Source of the DNA: Comamonas sp009360615
GTDB taxonomy: Bacteria; Pseudomonadota; Gammaproteobacteria; Burkholderiales; Burkholderiaceae_C
NCBI RefSeq assembly: GCF_035784015.1
Contig: NZ_JALKOW010000005.1
Direction: 5' to 3' (one strand)
Length of the DNA stretch: 64,000 nucleotides
Numbering within the stretch: the first letter of the stretch is position 1; each line of letters opens with the position of its first letter. The notes beneath the pieces are model-generated. The model ran no database searches, was not told the origin of the DNA, and saw only the letters and a program-made list of their open reading frames with translations. The position numbers and the translations under genes were made by a program. Of the stretch, positions 1-10,398 are shown one piece after another.

Positions 1-508
1 AGCGCATCTCGGCCGGTAGTCTGGCAATCTGAGGCAGCGGGTACAGAGCCTGAAAGGCCTTGACCTGCCTGAGCGCCGCCACATGCTGACCGGCGTCCGC
101 CAGCCAGCGGATGCCGGAGTAGCGCAGGAAGAATTGCGCATAGGACAGCTCGGTGTCTGCCTGGGGGCCGGGCAGAGCGGCCAGCGCGGAGCCGGCAGCC
201 TTGGCAGCCTCCTCGGGCATGTTGCGGCGTGCATAGACGCTGGCTTGTGTGTAGTAGAGCCGGAAGGCGTCACGAGCAACGACTCCAGGCGTTTTCAGCA
301 ATGGCTCCAGCGCCTGCAGATCGGCACTCATGGCACGCCCGCTGAAGCTGCCGCCTTCGCTGAAGACGGTGGCATACAAGGGCGCGAAACGGGCTTCGAA
401 TCCCGCAGCGGATCTGGCGGCCTGAGCGCTCGGCGACATGCTCGCCGCAGCGACGGCAAGGGCCTGGAAGCCCCGGGCCGTGTGTCGCGCAAGCATGTGC
501 AGGTCCAT
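1..508 (-). CDS. Secreted hypothetical protein, 3' end cut by window edge
   Basis: The reading frame starts with ATG at 508 and runs open off the left edge (169 codons visible). It starts at the pepN stop (TGATG, one shared base), so the two are probably translationally coupled. The N-terminus MDLHMLARHTARGFQALAVA followed by an alanine-rich stretch ending SAQA looks like a signal peptide. The rest is helical and alanine/leucine rich, with paired helices (for example around YYTQASVYARR and LSYAQFFLRYSG) that resemble a TPR-like solenoid, but no named family is recognised. The C-terminus is outside the window. Confidence 0.6.
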   Translation of the reverse strand, partial: MDLHMLARHTARGFQALAVAAASMSPSAQAARSAAGFEARFAPLYATVFSEGGSFSGRAMSADLQALEPLLKTPGVVARDAFRLYYTQASVYARRNMPEEAAKAAGSALAALPGPQADTELSYAQFFLRYSGIRWLADAGQHVAALRQVKAFQALYPLPQIARLPAEMR

Positions 509-3210
509 CAGTCCGCCAGGGCGCGGGTGACGACCTCGCGCACGTCGTTGGACAGGTCGGGCTTGGCGGCCACGCGGGCGATGGCCTCACGGGCGGCAGA
601 GCGGTAGGGTTCGGCCAGCTTTTTCCAGCGATCCATCACTCGTGCCAGGCGGGAAGCCACTTGCGGGTTGAAGCCGTCGATCTCGATCACGCGATCGGCC
701 CAGAACACATAGCCTGCCGCATCGGTGCGGTGGAATGCGCCGGCGTTGTTGCAGTAACTGAAGATCAGGCTGCGCGCTCGGTTGGGATTCTTGATCTGGA
801 AGTCGGCATGCTTCATCAGCGTCTTGACGGCAGGAAGCACATTGCCGCCGCGGTCGCTGGCCGCGCCCTGCAGGGCAAACCATTTGTCCAGCACCAGCGC
901 ATCCTGCTTGAACAGGGCGTGGAAGCGCTGCAGCGCCTGCTCGGCCAGGGGGCTGGCGCTGTAGACCAGGGCGGAGAGGGCGGCCAGGCGATCCGTCATA
1001 TTGCCGGCATCCTTGCAGCGCTGGTAGGCCTTTCCGGGCCAGACCGTGTCGCCGGTGCGGGCGGCCTGCAGGCAGAGCATGGACAGGGCACGGCCTGCCA
1101 GCGCACGGCGTCCGGCGCTGACATGGTCGGGGCGGTAGGCACCGGTGTCTCGGTTGGCTTCCCAGAGGCTCTCCCACTCGGGCTGCAGGGCACTCGCGAG
1201 CTGCAAGATCATGGCTTCGCGCACAGCATGCACGCGCTGCGGATCGACTTCTGCCAACTGCTCGGCGATGTAGCTCTCGGACGGCAGCGTGAGCACCAGG
1301 TCCTTGAAAGCCGCATCCAGCTTGTCGTCGCGCAGCACGCGGCGCATGGCTTCAATGAAGTCCGCCGGCAGGATTTCGGCACTGGTTTCGCCGCTGGCAG
1401 TGATTGCGTTCAGTGCATAGCGCAGGCCCAGGCGCTGGCTGGCTTCCCATTGGTTGAACGGGTCGCTGTCATGGGCCAGCAGGGTCAGTAGATCGGCATC
1501 GCTGAATTCATGCTCCAGTACCACGGGCGCGCTGAAACTGCGCAGCAGCGAGGGCACGGGAGCTTCGCTCACGTTGCTGAAGACAAAGCTTTGCTCGGCT
1601 TCGGTCAGCACCAGCATGCGGCTGGTGACGGCCTGGGCCGCCTCTTCTCCATGCAATTGCAGGGCGATGGGCTGGCCGCTGGCCGTGAGCAGACCCATTT
1701 GCACAGGAATGACGAACGGCAGCTTCTCGGACTGACCGACTGTGGGTGCGCAGCTTTGCGACAGCGTCAGCGTATAGGTCCGGGCTTCGGCATCGTACTG
1801 GCCCACGGCCTTGAGCACGGGCGTGCCGGCCTGGCTGTACCAGCGGCGGAACTGCTGCAGGTGCTGGGCCAGGGCTGAGTCGGGGTTGGCATCGGCAATG
1901 GCCTGCGAGAAGTCGTCGCAGGTCACGGCCTGGCCGTCATGGCGCTCGAAGTACAGCTTCATGCCCTTGGCAAAGCCTTCGCGGCCGACCAGGTTGTGCT
2001 GCATGCGCACGACTTCCGCGCCTTTTTCGTAGATCGTGACCGTGTAGAAGTTGTTGATCTCGATATAGCTGTCGGGGCGCACGGGGTGGGCCATGGGGCC
2101 GGCATCCTCGGGGAACTGCACGGTGCGCAGCACGCGCACATCGTCGATGCGCTTGACGGCGCGGGCCGAGGCCGTGCCCGCCATGTCCATGCTGAACTCC
2201 TGATCGCGGAATACCGTCAGGCCTTCCTTGAGGCTCAGCTGGAACCAGTCGCGGCAGGTGACGCGGTCACCTGTCCAGTTGTGGAAGTATTCGTGACCGA
2301 CGACGGATTCGATATTGGCGTAATCGGTGTCGGTGGCCGTGGCCTGGCTGGCCAGAACATACTTGGTGTTGAAGATGTTCAGGCCCTTGTTTTCCATGGC
2401 GCCCATGTTGAAGTCGCTGGTGGCGACGATCATGAAGCGGTCCAGATCCAGGCTCAGGCCAAAGCGGGCCTCGTCCCATGCGACGGAGTGCATGAGGGAG
2501 TTCATGGCGTGCTCGGTCTTTTCCAGATCGCCGGGGCGTACATAGACCTGCAGCAGGTGATCGCGGCCGGCACGGCTCTTGATCTTCTGCTCGCGGGCCA
2601 CCAGGTTGCCGGCCACCAGCGCAAACAGATAGCTGGGCTTCTTGTGCGGATCGACCCACCTGGCAAAGTGGCGGCCGTCTTCCAGGTCGCCGGACTCCAC
2701 CAGATTGCCGTTGGACAGCAGCACCGGATACTGGGTCTTGCTGGCGCGCAGCGTGACGGTATACATGGCCATCACGTCGGGGCGGTCGAGGAAGTAGGTG
2801 ATGCGGCGGAAACCTTCTGCCTCGCACTGCGTGAAGAACGTGTCCTCGCTCACATACAAGCCCATGAGCTTGGTGTTCTTGATGGGGGCGCAGGTGGTGA
2901 AGATCTCCAGCTCCACGGGCTCGTTGCCCTCTGGCAGGTTCTCCAGCACCAGCTGGTCGCCATCCATCTTGAAAGAGGTCCCGCCGCCGTTGACCATCAC
3001 CCGTGCCAGATTCAGCTCGTCGCCATCCAGTCGCAGCGCCTGTGCGCGCACCTCGGGGTTGCGACGCACGCGCATCTTGCTGAGCACGCGGGTCTTGGCC
3101 GGATCCAGGTCAAAAGTCAGGTCCACCGTATCGATCCACCAGGCCGGAGCCTCGTAATCGGCACGGTAAATGGCGGTGGCCGGGGCTTGCCCGTCACGCA
3201 GTTGCAGCAT
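508..3210 (-). CDS. pepN: Aminopeptidase N (M1 zinc metallopeptidase)
   Basis: This 900-residue protein has the usual length of proteobacterial PepN. It removes N-terminal amino acids from peptides in the cytoplasm. The zinc site HEYFH lies at residues 306-310 with the third ligand Glu329 in LKEG. The substrate-anchoring GAMEN motif is at 270-274. The long C-terminal half fits the alpha-helical repeat domain of the family. No signal peptide is seen, as expected. It is followed by prfB upstream (18-base gap) and overlaps the start of the downstream secreted protein by one base. Confidence 0.97.
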   Translation of the reverse strand: MLQLRDGQAPATAIYRADYEAPAWWIDTVDLTFDLDPAKTRVLSKMRVRRNPEVRAQALRLDGDELNLARVMVNGGGTSFKMDGDQLVLENLPEGNEPVELEIFTTCAPIKNTKLMGLYVSEDTFFTQCEAEGFRRITYFLDRPDVMAMYTVTLRASKTQYPVLLSNGNLVESGDLEDGRHFARWVDPHKKPSYLFALVAGNLVAREQKIKSRAGRDHLLQVYVRPGDLEKTEHAMNSLMHSVAWDEARFGLSLDLDRFMIVATSDFNMGAMENKGLNIFNTKYVLASQATATDTDYANIESVVGHEYFHNWTGDRVTCRDWFQLSLKEGLTVFRDQEFSMDMAGTASARAVKRIDDVRVLRTVQFPEDAGPMAHPVRPDSYIEINNFYTVTIYEKGAEVVRMQHNLVGREGFAKGMKLYFERHDGQAVTCDDFSQAIADANPDSALAQHLQQFRRWYSQAGTPVLKAVGQYDAEARTYTLTLSQSCAPTVGQSEKLPFVIPVQMGLLTASGQPIALQLHGEEAAQAVTSRMLVLTEAEQSFVFSNVSEAPVPSLLRSFSAPVVLEHEFSDADLLTLLAHDSDPFNQWEASQRLGLRYALNAITASGETSAEILPADFIEAMRRVLRDDKLDAAFKDLVLTLPSESYIAEQLAEVDPQRVHAVREAMILQLASALQPEWESLWEANRDTGAYRPDHVSAGRRALAGRALSMLCLQAARTGDTVWPGKAYQRCKDAGNMTDRLAALSALVYSASPLAEQALQRFHALFKQDALVLDKWFALQGAASDRGGNVLPAVKTLMKHADFQIKNPNRARSLIFSYCNNAGAFHRTDAAGYVFWADRVIEIDGFNPQVASRLARVMDRWKKLAEPYRSAAREAIARVAAKPDLSNDVREVVTRALAD

Positions 3211-3228
3211 ATCGATTCCTTTCTAGGA

Positions 3229-4333
3229 TCAGAGGCCTTGCTTGAGCGAGGCTTCGATAAACACATCCAGGTCGCCGTCCAGCACCTTCTGTGTGGCCGA
3301 GACTTCGACGTTGGTGCGCAAGTCCTTGATGCGGCTGTTGTCCAGCACATAGGAGCGGATCTGGTGCCCCCAACCCACATCGGTCTTGGTGTCCTCGAGC
3401 TTTTGCTGCTCTTCCATGCGCTTGCGCATCTCGAAGTCGTACAGCCTGGAGCGCAGGCGCTGCCAGGCGACGTCACGGTTGCTGTGCTGCGAGCGGCCGT
3501 CCTGGCACTGCACCACGATGCCCGTGGGGATGTGGGTCAGGCGCACGGCCGAGTCGGTCTTGTTGATGTGCTGACCGCCCGCACCCGAGGCGCGGTAGGT
3601 GTCGGTGCGGACATCGGCCGGATTGATGTTGATCTCGATGGAGTCGTCGATCTCGGGGTAGACGAACAGGGAGGAAAAGCTGGTGTGACGGCCGCCCGAG
3701 CTGTCGAAGGGCGACTTGCGCACCAGCCGGTGCACGCCGGTTTCGGTGCGCAGCAGGCCGTAGGCGTACTCGCCTTCGACCTTGATGGTGGCGCTCTTGA
3801 TACCTGCCACATCGCCAGGCGTTTCGTCTTCCACCGTGGCCTTGAATCCCTTGCGTTCGGCGTACTTCAGGTACTGGCGCAGCAGCATGCTGGCCCAGTC
3901 GCAGGCTTCGGTGCCGCCGGCACCGGCCTGGATGTCGATGAAGCAGTTGAGCGGGTCGGCCTCGTTGCTGAACATGCGTCGGAACTCGAGTTCCTCGATC
4001 AGCGGCCGGAGCTTGGCGGCTTCGGCTTCGATGGTTTCGAGGCCGGCGTCATCGCCTTCTTCCTTGCTCATCTCGAACAGCTCGACGTTGTCGGCCAGCT
4101 CGGTGGTGAGTTTCTCCAGCGTCAGCACGACGGAGTCGAGCGACTTCTTTTCCTTGCCCAGTTCCTGCGCCTTCTTGGGGTCGTTCCAGACGGTCGGGTC
4201 TTCGAGCGATGCGTTTACCGTGCGCAGACGTTCGTACTTGGCATCGTAGTCAAAGATACCTCCGGAGATCTGCCGTGCGCTCGGACAGATCTTGGAGGGT
4301 GTTGCCGATAGAGTTGACGCGTTCTGCTTCCAT
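3229..4333 (-). CDS. prfB: Peptide chain release factor 2, with programmed +1 frameshift
   Basis: RF2 recognises UGA and UAA stop codons and triggers peptide release. Translation starts at ATG 4333, reads 27 codons to CTT (4253-4255), meets in-frame TGA (4250-4252), and must slip +1 to continue at GAC (4249-4251). The joined product is 367 residues, close to the normal RF2 length. A GGAGG run just upstream of TATCTTTGAC matches the Shine-Dalgarno-like stimulator known from E. coli prfB. The SPF stop-codon recognition motif and the GGQ motif (GAGGQHIN) are intact. A gene call that ignores the shift would wrongly start near 4128. The frameshift autoregulates RF2 level. Confidence 0.96.
4250..4263 (-). 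promoter_or_regulatory. prfB programmed +1 frameshift site
   Basis: Reading the minus strand gives GGAGGTATCTTTGAC: a Shine-Dalgarno-like GGAGG, the slippery CTT codon, an in-frame TGA and a following C. This is the canonical RF2 autoregulatory element. When RF2 is scarce the ribosome pauses at TGA and shifts +1. Confidence 0.95.
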
Positions 4334-4635
4334 GGTGAATCCGTTGTTCTTGCTGATAGATAACGGGTGATTTTCTCATGCCAAACGGCTCTGGGGATGC
4401 AATGGCCTTTGACAGGGCTTTCGAGGCCTGCATCCGGGTGTCTTTTTGACCCCAGCTATGTCCCTGATGGCACCATCGGATTTATTCATGGACAACGTTA
4501 CTCGCAGTAACAAATACTGCATAGAATCCGCAGGCGCGCGCAGTGTGCACGCGCTTTCGCTTTCGGAACGTTTCCCCTATTTCCCATCTCGCGGGTGCCA
4601 GACCTTCCAGGTCGTCCAGGGCCCTCTTATCCCCC
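4334..4635. other. Intergenic region between prfB and chemoreceptor gene
   Basis: This divergent gap of about 300 bases must hold the promoters of prfB (minus) and of the chemoreceptor (plus). The one notable element is a perfect inverted repeat GTTACT-CGC-AGTAAC at 4497-4511, close to an AT-rich stretch (CATAGAAT) that could be a -10 box. No convincing gene is seen in it. Confidence 0.5.
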
Positions 4636-6420
4636 ATGAACTTCTTTCGCAACCTCAAGCTGGCCAACAAGCTGCTGGTGTCTTTTGTGCTGATCCTGCT
4701 GATCAGTGCGGTATCGGGCCTGTATGGCCTGGTGCAGATGGAGCGTGTCAATGCCACGGCCACCGATCTGGCGCGTCAGTGGCTGCCGGCTGCCCGCAAC
4801 CTGCAGGACATGCGTTACCAGCTGCAGCGCTACCGTTCGCAGACCATGCAGCATGTGATGGCACAGACGTCCGAGGAAATGGCGGTCTATGACAAGAGCA
4901 TGCCCAAGCTTTGGGACGAGCTGCTCCAGAACCTGCAGTCCTACACCAAGTACGTGAGAACCGACAAGGAGCGAGCGCTGCTGGCTGAAATCGGAGAAGA
5001 GCTCAAGGCCTATGCCGTGCAGACGGCCAAGGTGGTGGATCTTTCGCATCAACTGCTCAACGATGACGCCAGCGAGATTTTGCGCGGCGAAGCCCTCAGG
5101 ATCAGTCGCGGCATCAATACGCGTCTGGAGGCGCTCAGCGAGATCAATCACCAGGCGACCGAGGAGACCAATCAGGCGGGCGACGACCTGTATGCTGCGG
5201 CCCGGTGGTGGGTGATGGCGCTGCTGTTGGGCTCCATCGTCATTGGTGTGGTGCTGGCAGTGCTGATCGCTCGCTCCATCTCGCGTCCGCTGCAGTCTGC
5301 CGTGCAGCTGGCCCAGTCCGTGGCCGCGGGCGATCTGAGCGCCAGCATCACCGTGCAAAGCCGCGATGAAGTGGGCCAGCTGCTGCAGGCGCTCAAGGAC
5401 ATGAACACCAGCCTGCAGCGCATCGTGGGCCAGGTGCGCCAGGGCACGGACTCGATTGCCTCGGCCAGCAGCCAGATTGCCAGCGGCAATCAGGATCTGT
5501 CCTCGCGCACCGAAGAGCAGGCCAGCTCGCTGGAGCAGACGGCTGCTTCCATGGAAGAGCTGACCGCCACGGTGCAGCAAAATGCCGGCAATGCCCAGCA
5601 GGCCAACCAGATGGCTTCTGCCGCATCGCAGGTGGCCGTGCGCGGCGGTGCCACCGTGGCCCAGGTGGTGCAGACCATGTCCGCCATCAACGCGTCCTCG
5701 CGCAAGATCGTGGACATCATCGGCGTGATCGACTCCATCGCCTTCCAGACCAATATTCTGGCGCTGAACGCGGCGGTGGAGGCGGCCCGTGCGGGCGACC
5801 AGGGCCGTGGCTTTGCCGTGGTGGCCTCCGAAGTGCGCACCCTGGCCCAGCGCTCGGCCGAGGCGGCCAAGCAGATCAAGCAGCTGATCGATGACTCGGT
5901 GAGCAAGGTTCAGGAAGGCAGCACCCAGGTCGACGAGGCCGGCAGGACCATGGACGAGATCGTGATGAGTGTGCGCCGCGTGACCGACATCATGGGCGAG
6001 ATCTCGGTGGCCAGCCACCAGCAGACCTCGGGTATCGAGCAGGTCACGCAGGCCGTGACACAGATGGATCAGATGACCCAGCAGAACGCCGCCCTGGTGG
6101 AGGAGGCTGCGGCCGCGACCGACGCGCTGCGCAGCCAGGCCGCCGCGCTGGCCGAGACAGTGAGCTTCTTCAAGCTTGGTGCCCAGTCCCAGTCCGGCCT
6201 GCAAGCCACGCCGGCCCTGGCGCCAGCGGCGCTCAGGCCAGGGCCTGCCAGGGCTGCAATCAAGGCTCAGGCCCCGCTCAAGGCCTCGTCGGCTGCGCTC
6301 AAGCGCCCCGTGATGTCGGCGGCGAGCACGCCGCCGGTTCTGAGCCCCGCGAAAACCGCAGCAGCGCCCCAGCCGCAAAAGGCCGCAACGGCAGACGATG
6401 GAGAGTGGGAGAGCTTCTAA
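4636..6420 (+). CDS. Methyl-accepting chemotaxis protein
   Basis: This transmembrane chemoreceptor signals to the CheA/CheW kinase complex. With start ATG 4636 (MNFFRNLKLANKLL) it has 594 residues. TM1 is at about 10-32, a periplasmic helical ligand domain follows, TM2 starts at Trp191 and runs to about 213, then comes a HAMP domain (to about 265). The cytoplasmic signalling domain has the conserved hairpin tip beginning near Asp366 (DSIAFQTNILALNAAVEAAR). The tail is alanine/proline rich and ends in EWESF, the CheR/CheB-tethering pentapeptide type, so this is probably a high-abundance Tsr/Tar-like receptor. The ligand is unknown. An upstream in-frame ATG at 4543 exists, but the N-terminus it would add is not receptor-like. 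Confidence 0.95.
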   Translation: MNFFRNLKLANKLLVSFVLILLISAVSGLYGLVQMERVNATATDLARQWLPAARNLQDMRYQLQRYRSQTMQHVMAQTSEEMAVYDKSMPKLWDELLQNLQSYTKYVRTDKERALLAEIGEELKAYAVQTAKVVDLSHQLLNDDASEILRGEALRISRGINTRLEALSEINHQATEETNQAGDDLYAAARWWVMALLLGSIVIGVVLAVLIARSISRPLQSAVQLAQSVAAGDLSASITVQSRDEVGQLLQALKDMNTSLQRIVGQVRQGTDSIASASSQIASGNQDLSSRTEEQASSLEQTAASMEELTATVQQNAGNAQQANQMASAASQVAVRGGATVAQVVQTMSAINASSRKIVDIIGVIDSIAFQTNILALNAAVEAARAGDQGRGFAVVASEVRTLAQRSAEAAKQIKQLIDDSVSKVQEGSTQVDEAGRTMDEIVMSVRRVTDIMGEISVASHQQTSGIEQVTQAVTQMDQMTQQNAALVEEAAAATDALRSQAAALAETVSFFKLGAQSQSGLQATPALAPAALRPGPARAAIKAQAPLKASSAALKRPVMSAASTPPVLSPAKTAAAPQPQKAATADDGEWESF

Positions 6421-6458
6421 GCCCGGTGTGGGCGTGCGGTGCCGGGCCCGGTGCCGCT

Positions 6459-6515
6459 AGCTATGATGCTATTGATTAAGAAGCTTTTATCGCTTTGATT
6501 CATTGAATTTCAAGA
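6459..6515. repeat. AT-rich Comamonadaceae-type intergenic repeat (candidate)
   Basis: This AT-rich stretch starting AGCTATGATGCTATTGATT stands out from its GC-rich surroundings. It resembles short intergenic repeats seen in Comamonadaceae, and related TGATAGCTGCT-type stretches occur at 38032, 43578 and 56798. Membership is judged by eye only. Confidence 0.35.
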
Positions 6516-6591
6516 TGTTTTATATATGAAATCATTGGATATAGGGCGGTGTAAGCTTCTATATTAATAGCGGATAACAAGTCTGCCTTCG

Positions 6592-6637
6592 AAACAAAAA
6601 CACCCCTCAGCCGTGGCTGACGGGGTGTTTTTTGTTT
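6592..6637. terminator. Bidirectional rho-independent terminator
   Basis: AACACCCC TCAGCC GT GGCTGA C GGGGTGTT forms a 14-pair hairpin with one bulged C. It is followed by TTTTTTG on plus and by TTTTTG on minus. It sits between the convergent chemoreceptor gene and acyl-CoA dehydrogenase gene and can serve both. Confidence 0.9.
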
Positions 6638-6679
6638 CCGGGCAGCAGCAGCGGCGCGATGCGCTACCGCTGTCTGGCA

Positions 6680-7954
<1,275 letters not shown>

Positions 7955-7999
7955 GAGTGCTCCTCTTGTTGTGGGACGGTCGGGTTGCGTGGTGGAGAA

Positions 8000-9085
8000 T
8001 CAGGCGCGCTGGGCAAAGGACCAGGCCAGTTCGGCCATGGGGCGGGCTGTATCGCCCGAGGCCTTGGCCTGGGCGCTGGAGGCCGTTCCGGCCTCGACGC
8101 GCTTGGCAATGCCTTGCAGGATGGCCGCAATGCGGAACATGTTGTAGGCCAGGTAGAAGTTCCAGTCGCGCTGCAGCGCCTCCACGTCCGAAATCCCGGT
8201 GCGCTGGCAGTAGCGCTGCATGTAATCGTGCTCGGCGGGGATGCCCAGGCCCGCAATGTCCAGGCCCGCAATGCCGCGGCCCAGCTCGGCCGGGATATGC
8301 CAGCTCATGCAGTGGTAGCTGAAATCAGCCAGCGGGTGGCCCAGCGTGGACAGCTCCCAGTCCAGCACGGCGATCACGCGCGGCTCGGTGGGGTGGAACA
8401 TCAGGTTGTCCAGGCGGTAGTCGCCATGCACGATGGAGACGCGGCCCTCGTCGCGCGCGCTGGCCGGCATATGGGCGGGCAGCCATTCCATCAGCTTGTC
8501 CATCTCGGGGATGGGTTGGGTCACGGAGGCCACATACTGCTTGCTCCAGCGGGCGATCTGGCGCTCGAAGTAGTTGCCGCTCCTGCCGTAGTCGGCCAGG
8601 CCGCGTTCGACAAACTTCACGCTGTGCAGTGCGGCGATCACGCGGTTCATCTCGTCGTAGATTTCGGCGCGTTGTGCGGCGGTCATGCCGGGCAGGGACT
8701 GGTCCCAGAGCACGCGGCCTTCCATGAACTCCATGATGTAGAAGGCGCGTCCGATGACCGACTCATCCTCGCACAGCGCATACATGTGCGGCACGGGCAC
8801 ATCGGTGCCCGCCAGGCCTTTCATCACGCGGTACTCACGCTCGATCGCATGGGCCGAGGGCAGCAGCTTGGCCACGGGCCCGGGCTTGGCACGCATCACA
8901 TAGCTTTTGCCGGGCGTGATCAGCTTGTAGGTGGGGTTGGACTGGCCGCCCTTGAACATCTCCACCTGCAGCGGACCCTCAAAGCCCTGCACATGACGGC
9001 TCATCCAGGCCGTCATGGCATCGGTGTCAAATGCGTGCTGATCGGAAACCGCGCGGGTGCCGACGAAATGCTCATAAGTGCTCAT
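8000..9085 (-). CDS. APH-family phosphotransferase (ACAD10/11 kinase-domain type)
   Basis: This 361-residue protein is in the aminoglycoside phosphotransferase/choline kinase fold family. The catalytic loop HGDYRLDN is at 220-227 (Asp222, Asn227), and the metal-binding DWE follows (VLDWELSTLGHPLADF). It lies 45 bases upstream of the acyl-CoA dehydrogenase on the same strand. Homologous domains are fused to an acyl-CoA dehydrogenase in ACAD10/11, and LvaA of Pseudomonas putida phosphorylates 4-hydroxyacyl-CoA. I therefore infer phosphorylation of a hydroxyacyl-CoA, not drug resistance. Confidence 0.88.
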   Translation of the reverse strand: MSTYEHFVGTRAVSDQHAFDTDAMTAWMSRHVQGFEGPLQVEMFKGGQSNPTYKLITPGKSYVMRAKPGPVAKLLPSAHAIEREYRVMKGLAGTDVPVPHMYALCEDESVIGRAFYIMEFMEGRVLWDQSLPGMTAAQRAEIYDEMNRVIAALHSVKFVERGLADYGRSGNYFERQIARWSKQYVASVTQPIPEMDKLMEWLPAHMPASARDEGRVSIVHGDYRLDNLMFHPTEPRVIAVLDWELSTLGHPLADFSYHCMSWHIPAELGRGIAGLDIAGLGIPAEHDYMQRYCQRTGISDVEALQRDWNFYLAYNMFRIAAILQGIAKRVEAGTASSAQAKASGDTARPMAELAWSFAQRA

Positions 9086-9218
9086 GCTGTCTCAGTCCTT
9101 TGTTCGATTTGCGATGGGCAAGGCGCAGCCCGCCACGCCGCACAAAAGTGCAGCGAGCGAATGCGTGAAATGGGAGTGCTGCCGCAGAACGCGGCAAGAG
9201 AGAAACAAAGGTGAAAAC

Positions 9219-9334
9219 TGGCGCGATCCCAGCCAGAGATGCCGAGCAAGAGCCGCCTCGCGGCGATGGCATCGTCCCCCTCCCGCAAGCGCACCGAAGC
9301 GAGAGAGGGGGAAGCGGCAAAGCCGCTCAGGGGG
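9219..9334 (-). repeat. Dispersed intergenic repeat, copy 1
   Basis: On the minus strand it contains GCGAGGCGGCTCTTGCTCGG followed by CATCTCTGGCTGGGATCGCG, with a CCCCCTCTCTCGC arm capable of pairing with GAGGGGGAC. Related copies are at 12236-12309 and 33851-34002. It lies between the Crp-family gene and the phosphotransferase gene. Confidence 0.7.
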
Positions 9335-9338
9335 TGAA

Positions 9339-10058
9339 TCAGTGGTCGGTGTCTGCGATGCGCAGCAGCGTCACCCGGTCGCGCACGATGAGGCCGCCCG
9401 GTTCGATGCGAATGACTTCCTCGCGTTCCATGGACTTGAGTTCCTGGTTCACGCGCTGGCGCGAGGCACCCAGCAATTGCGCCAGCTCTTCCTGTGCCAG
9501 ATGCAGGCCGATGCGGATCTCGTTGCTGTCCGACAGGCTCATCACGCCATAGCTGCGCGTGAGGTGCAGCAGCTGCTTGGCCAGGCGCGCGCGCAGCGGC
9601 AAGGTGTTGAGGTCTTCCACCAGACCGTAGAGCTGGCGTACGCGGCGGGCATTGAGGCGCAGGATTGCCTCGGAGAACTCCACATGCTCGGCCAGAATGC
9701 GCTTGAAATCTGCCTTGGTCAGGCACAGCAGCGTGGTCTCGCCATGCGCATAGGCGTCGTGTGTGCGCTTGTCGCCATCCAGAATCGCCACATCCCCGAA
9801 CCAGATGCCCGGCTCCACATAGGTCAGCGTGATCTGCTTGCCCGTGATGGAGGTGGAGCTGACCCGCACCGCGCCACGCGCACAGGCAATCCACTCCTCG
9901 GGCGGCTCGCCGCGAGCGCAGATGAGCATGCCATCTTTGTATCGTTTGACGTAAGCGCATCGAAGAATGTCGTGCCGCAAAGAGGGCGAAAGGGATGAAA
10001 ACCAGCGACCGGAGTTGATCGCCTCACGTTCTTCCATACTAAGAATTGGCTCGTCCAT
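9339..10058 (-). CDS. Crp/Fnr-family transcriptional regulator
   Basis: This 239-residue protein has an N-terminal cyclic-nucleotide-binding-like beta barrel (about 20-140, with GIWFGDVAILDGDKRTHDA) and a C-terminal winged helix (LAQEELAQLLGASRQRVNQE, near 190-210). No cysteine cluster of Fnr type is seen, so oxygen sensing by an iron-sulfur cluster is unlikely. It is on the same strand as the downstream phosphotransferase/ACAD genes but about 250 bases away, with a repeat between. It may regulate them, but there is no direct evidence. Confidence 0.9.
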   Translation of the reverse strand: MDEPILSMEEREAINSGRWFSSLSPSLRHDILRCAYVKRYKDGMLICARGEPPEEWIACARGAVRVSSTSITGKQITLTYVEPGIWFGDVAILDGDKRTHDAYAHGETTLLCLTKADFKRILAEHVEFSEAILRLNARRVRQLYGLVEDLNTLPLRARLAKQLLHLTRSYGVMSLSDSNEIRIGLHLAQEELAQLLGASRQRVNQELKSMEREEVIRIEPGGLIVRDRVTLLRIADTDH

Positions 10059-10227
10059 GTTCTGTCTTATGCGTGACTGGTAACCGCCCCATTGTCGCGT
10101 GTGGGACCGGCCATGCCGAAGCTGATGGACTCAGGGTTGTCACCTGTGTGTCCGCCGTTTCGGCGAAGAGGGCTTGCGTCAATCGAGAAAACCCAGCGGC
10201 CATGCGGCCTGCGCAGCTGCGCTCCAG

Positions 10228-10250
10228 AAAAAAGCCCGCAGACTGCGGGC
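10228..10250 (-). terminator. Rho-independent terminator, second of two
   Basis: On the minus strand GCCCGCA-GTC-TGCGGGC (10234-10250) is followed directly by TTTTTT. It is a compact, strong terminator placed about 80 bases beyond the first thiE terminator. Confidence 0.8.
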
Positions 10251-10327
10251 ATTTCTTCTGGCCATTTCCGGCGTTCTCTGCGCCGGTCAGACCTGGCACG
10301 GTGGGAGTTTTGCGTCTTTCGACGTGA

Positions 10328-10370
10328 AAATAGCCGCCGGCACCTGTGTATCAAGTGCCAGCGGCTATTG
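10328..10370 (-). terminator. Terminator of the thi operon
   Basis: The minus strand reads AATAGCCGC-T-GGCAC, a loop, then GTGCC-G-GCGGCTATT and TTTTC. It is a long stem with one mismatch, 30-70 bases after the thiE stop codon. Confidence 0.8.
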
Positions 10371-10398
10371 AATGGGAAGTCGATGTGCTTCGATACGC

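Larger units (their letters stand above)
10059..10398. other. Gap between Crp-family gene and thiE, with two terminators
   Basis: This 340-base stretch carries two minus-strand hairpin terminators (10328-10370 and 10228-10250) about 75 bases apart, then the promoter region of the Crp-family gene. No protein gene is recognised. A short non-coding transcript ending at the second terminator is possible. Confidence 0.5.

Noticed and set aside
1939..4311. A 790-codon open frame on the plus strand opposite pepN and prfB
   Set aside because: It is antisense to two clear genes, is rich in Val/Gly/His/Gln of the kind produced by GC-rich codon shadows, and has no family motif.
8000..9085. Aminoglycoside resistance gene
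   Set aside because: The fold family is shared, but the operon partner and the branch of the family point to acyl-CoA metabolism.
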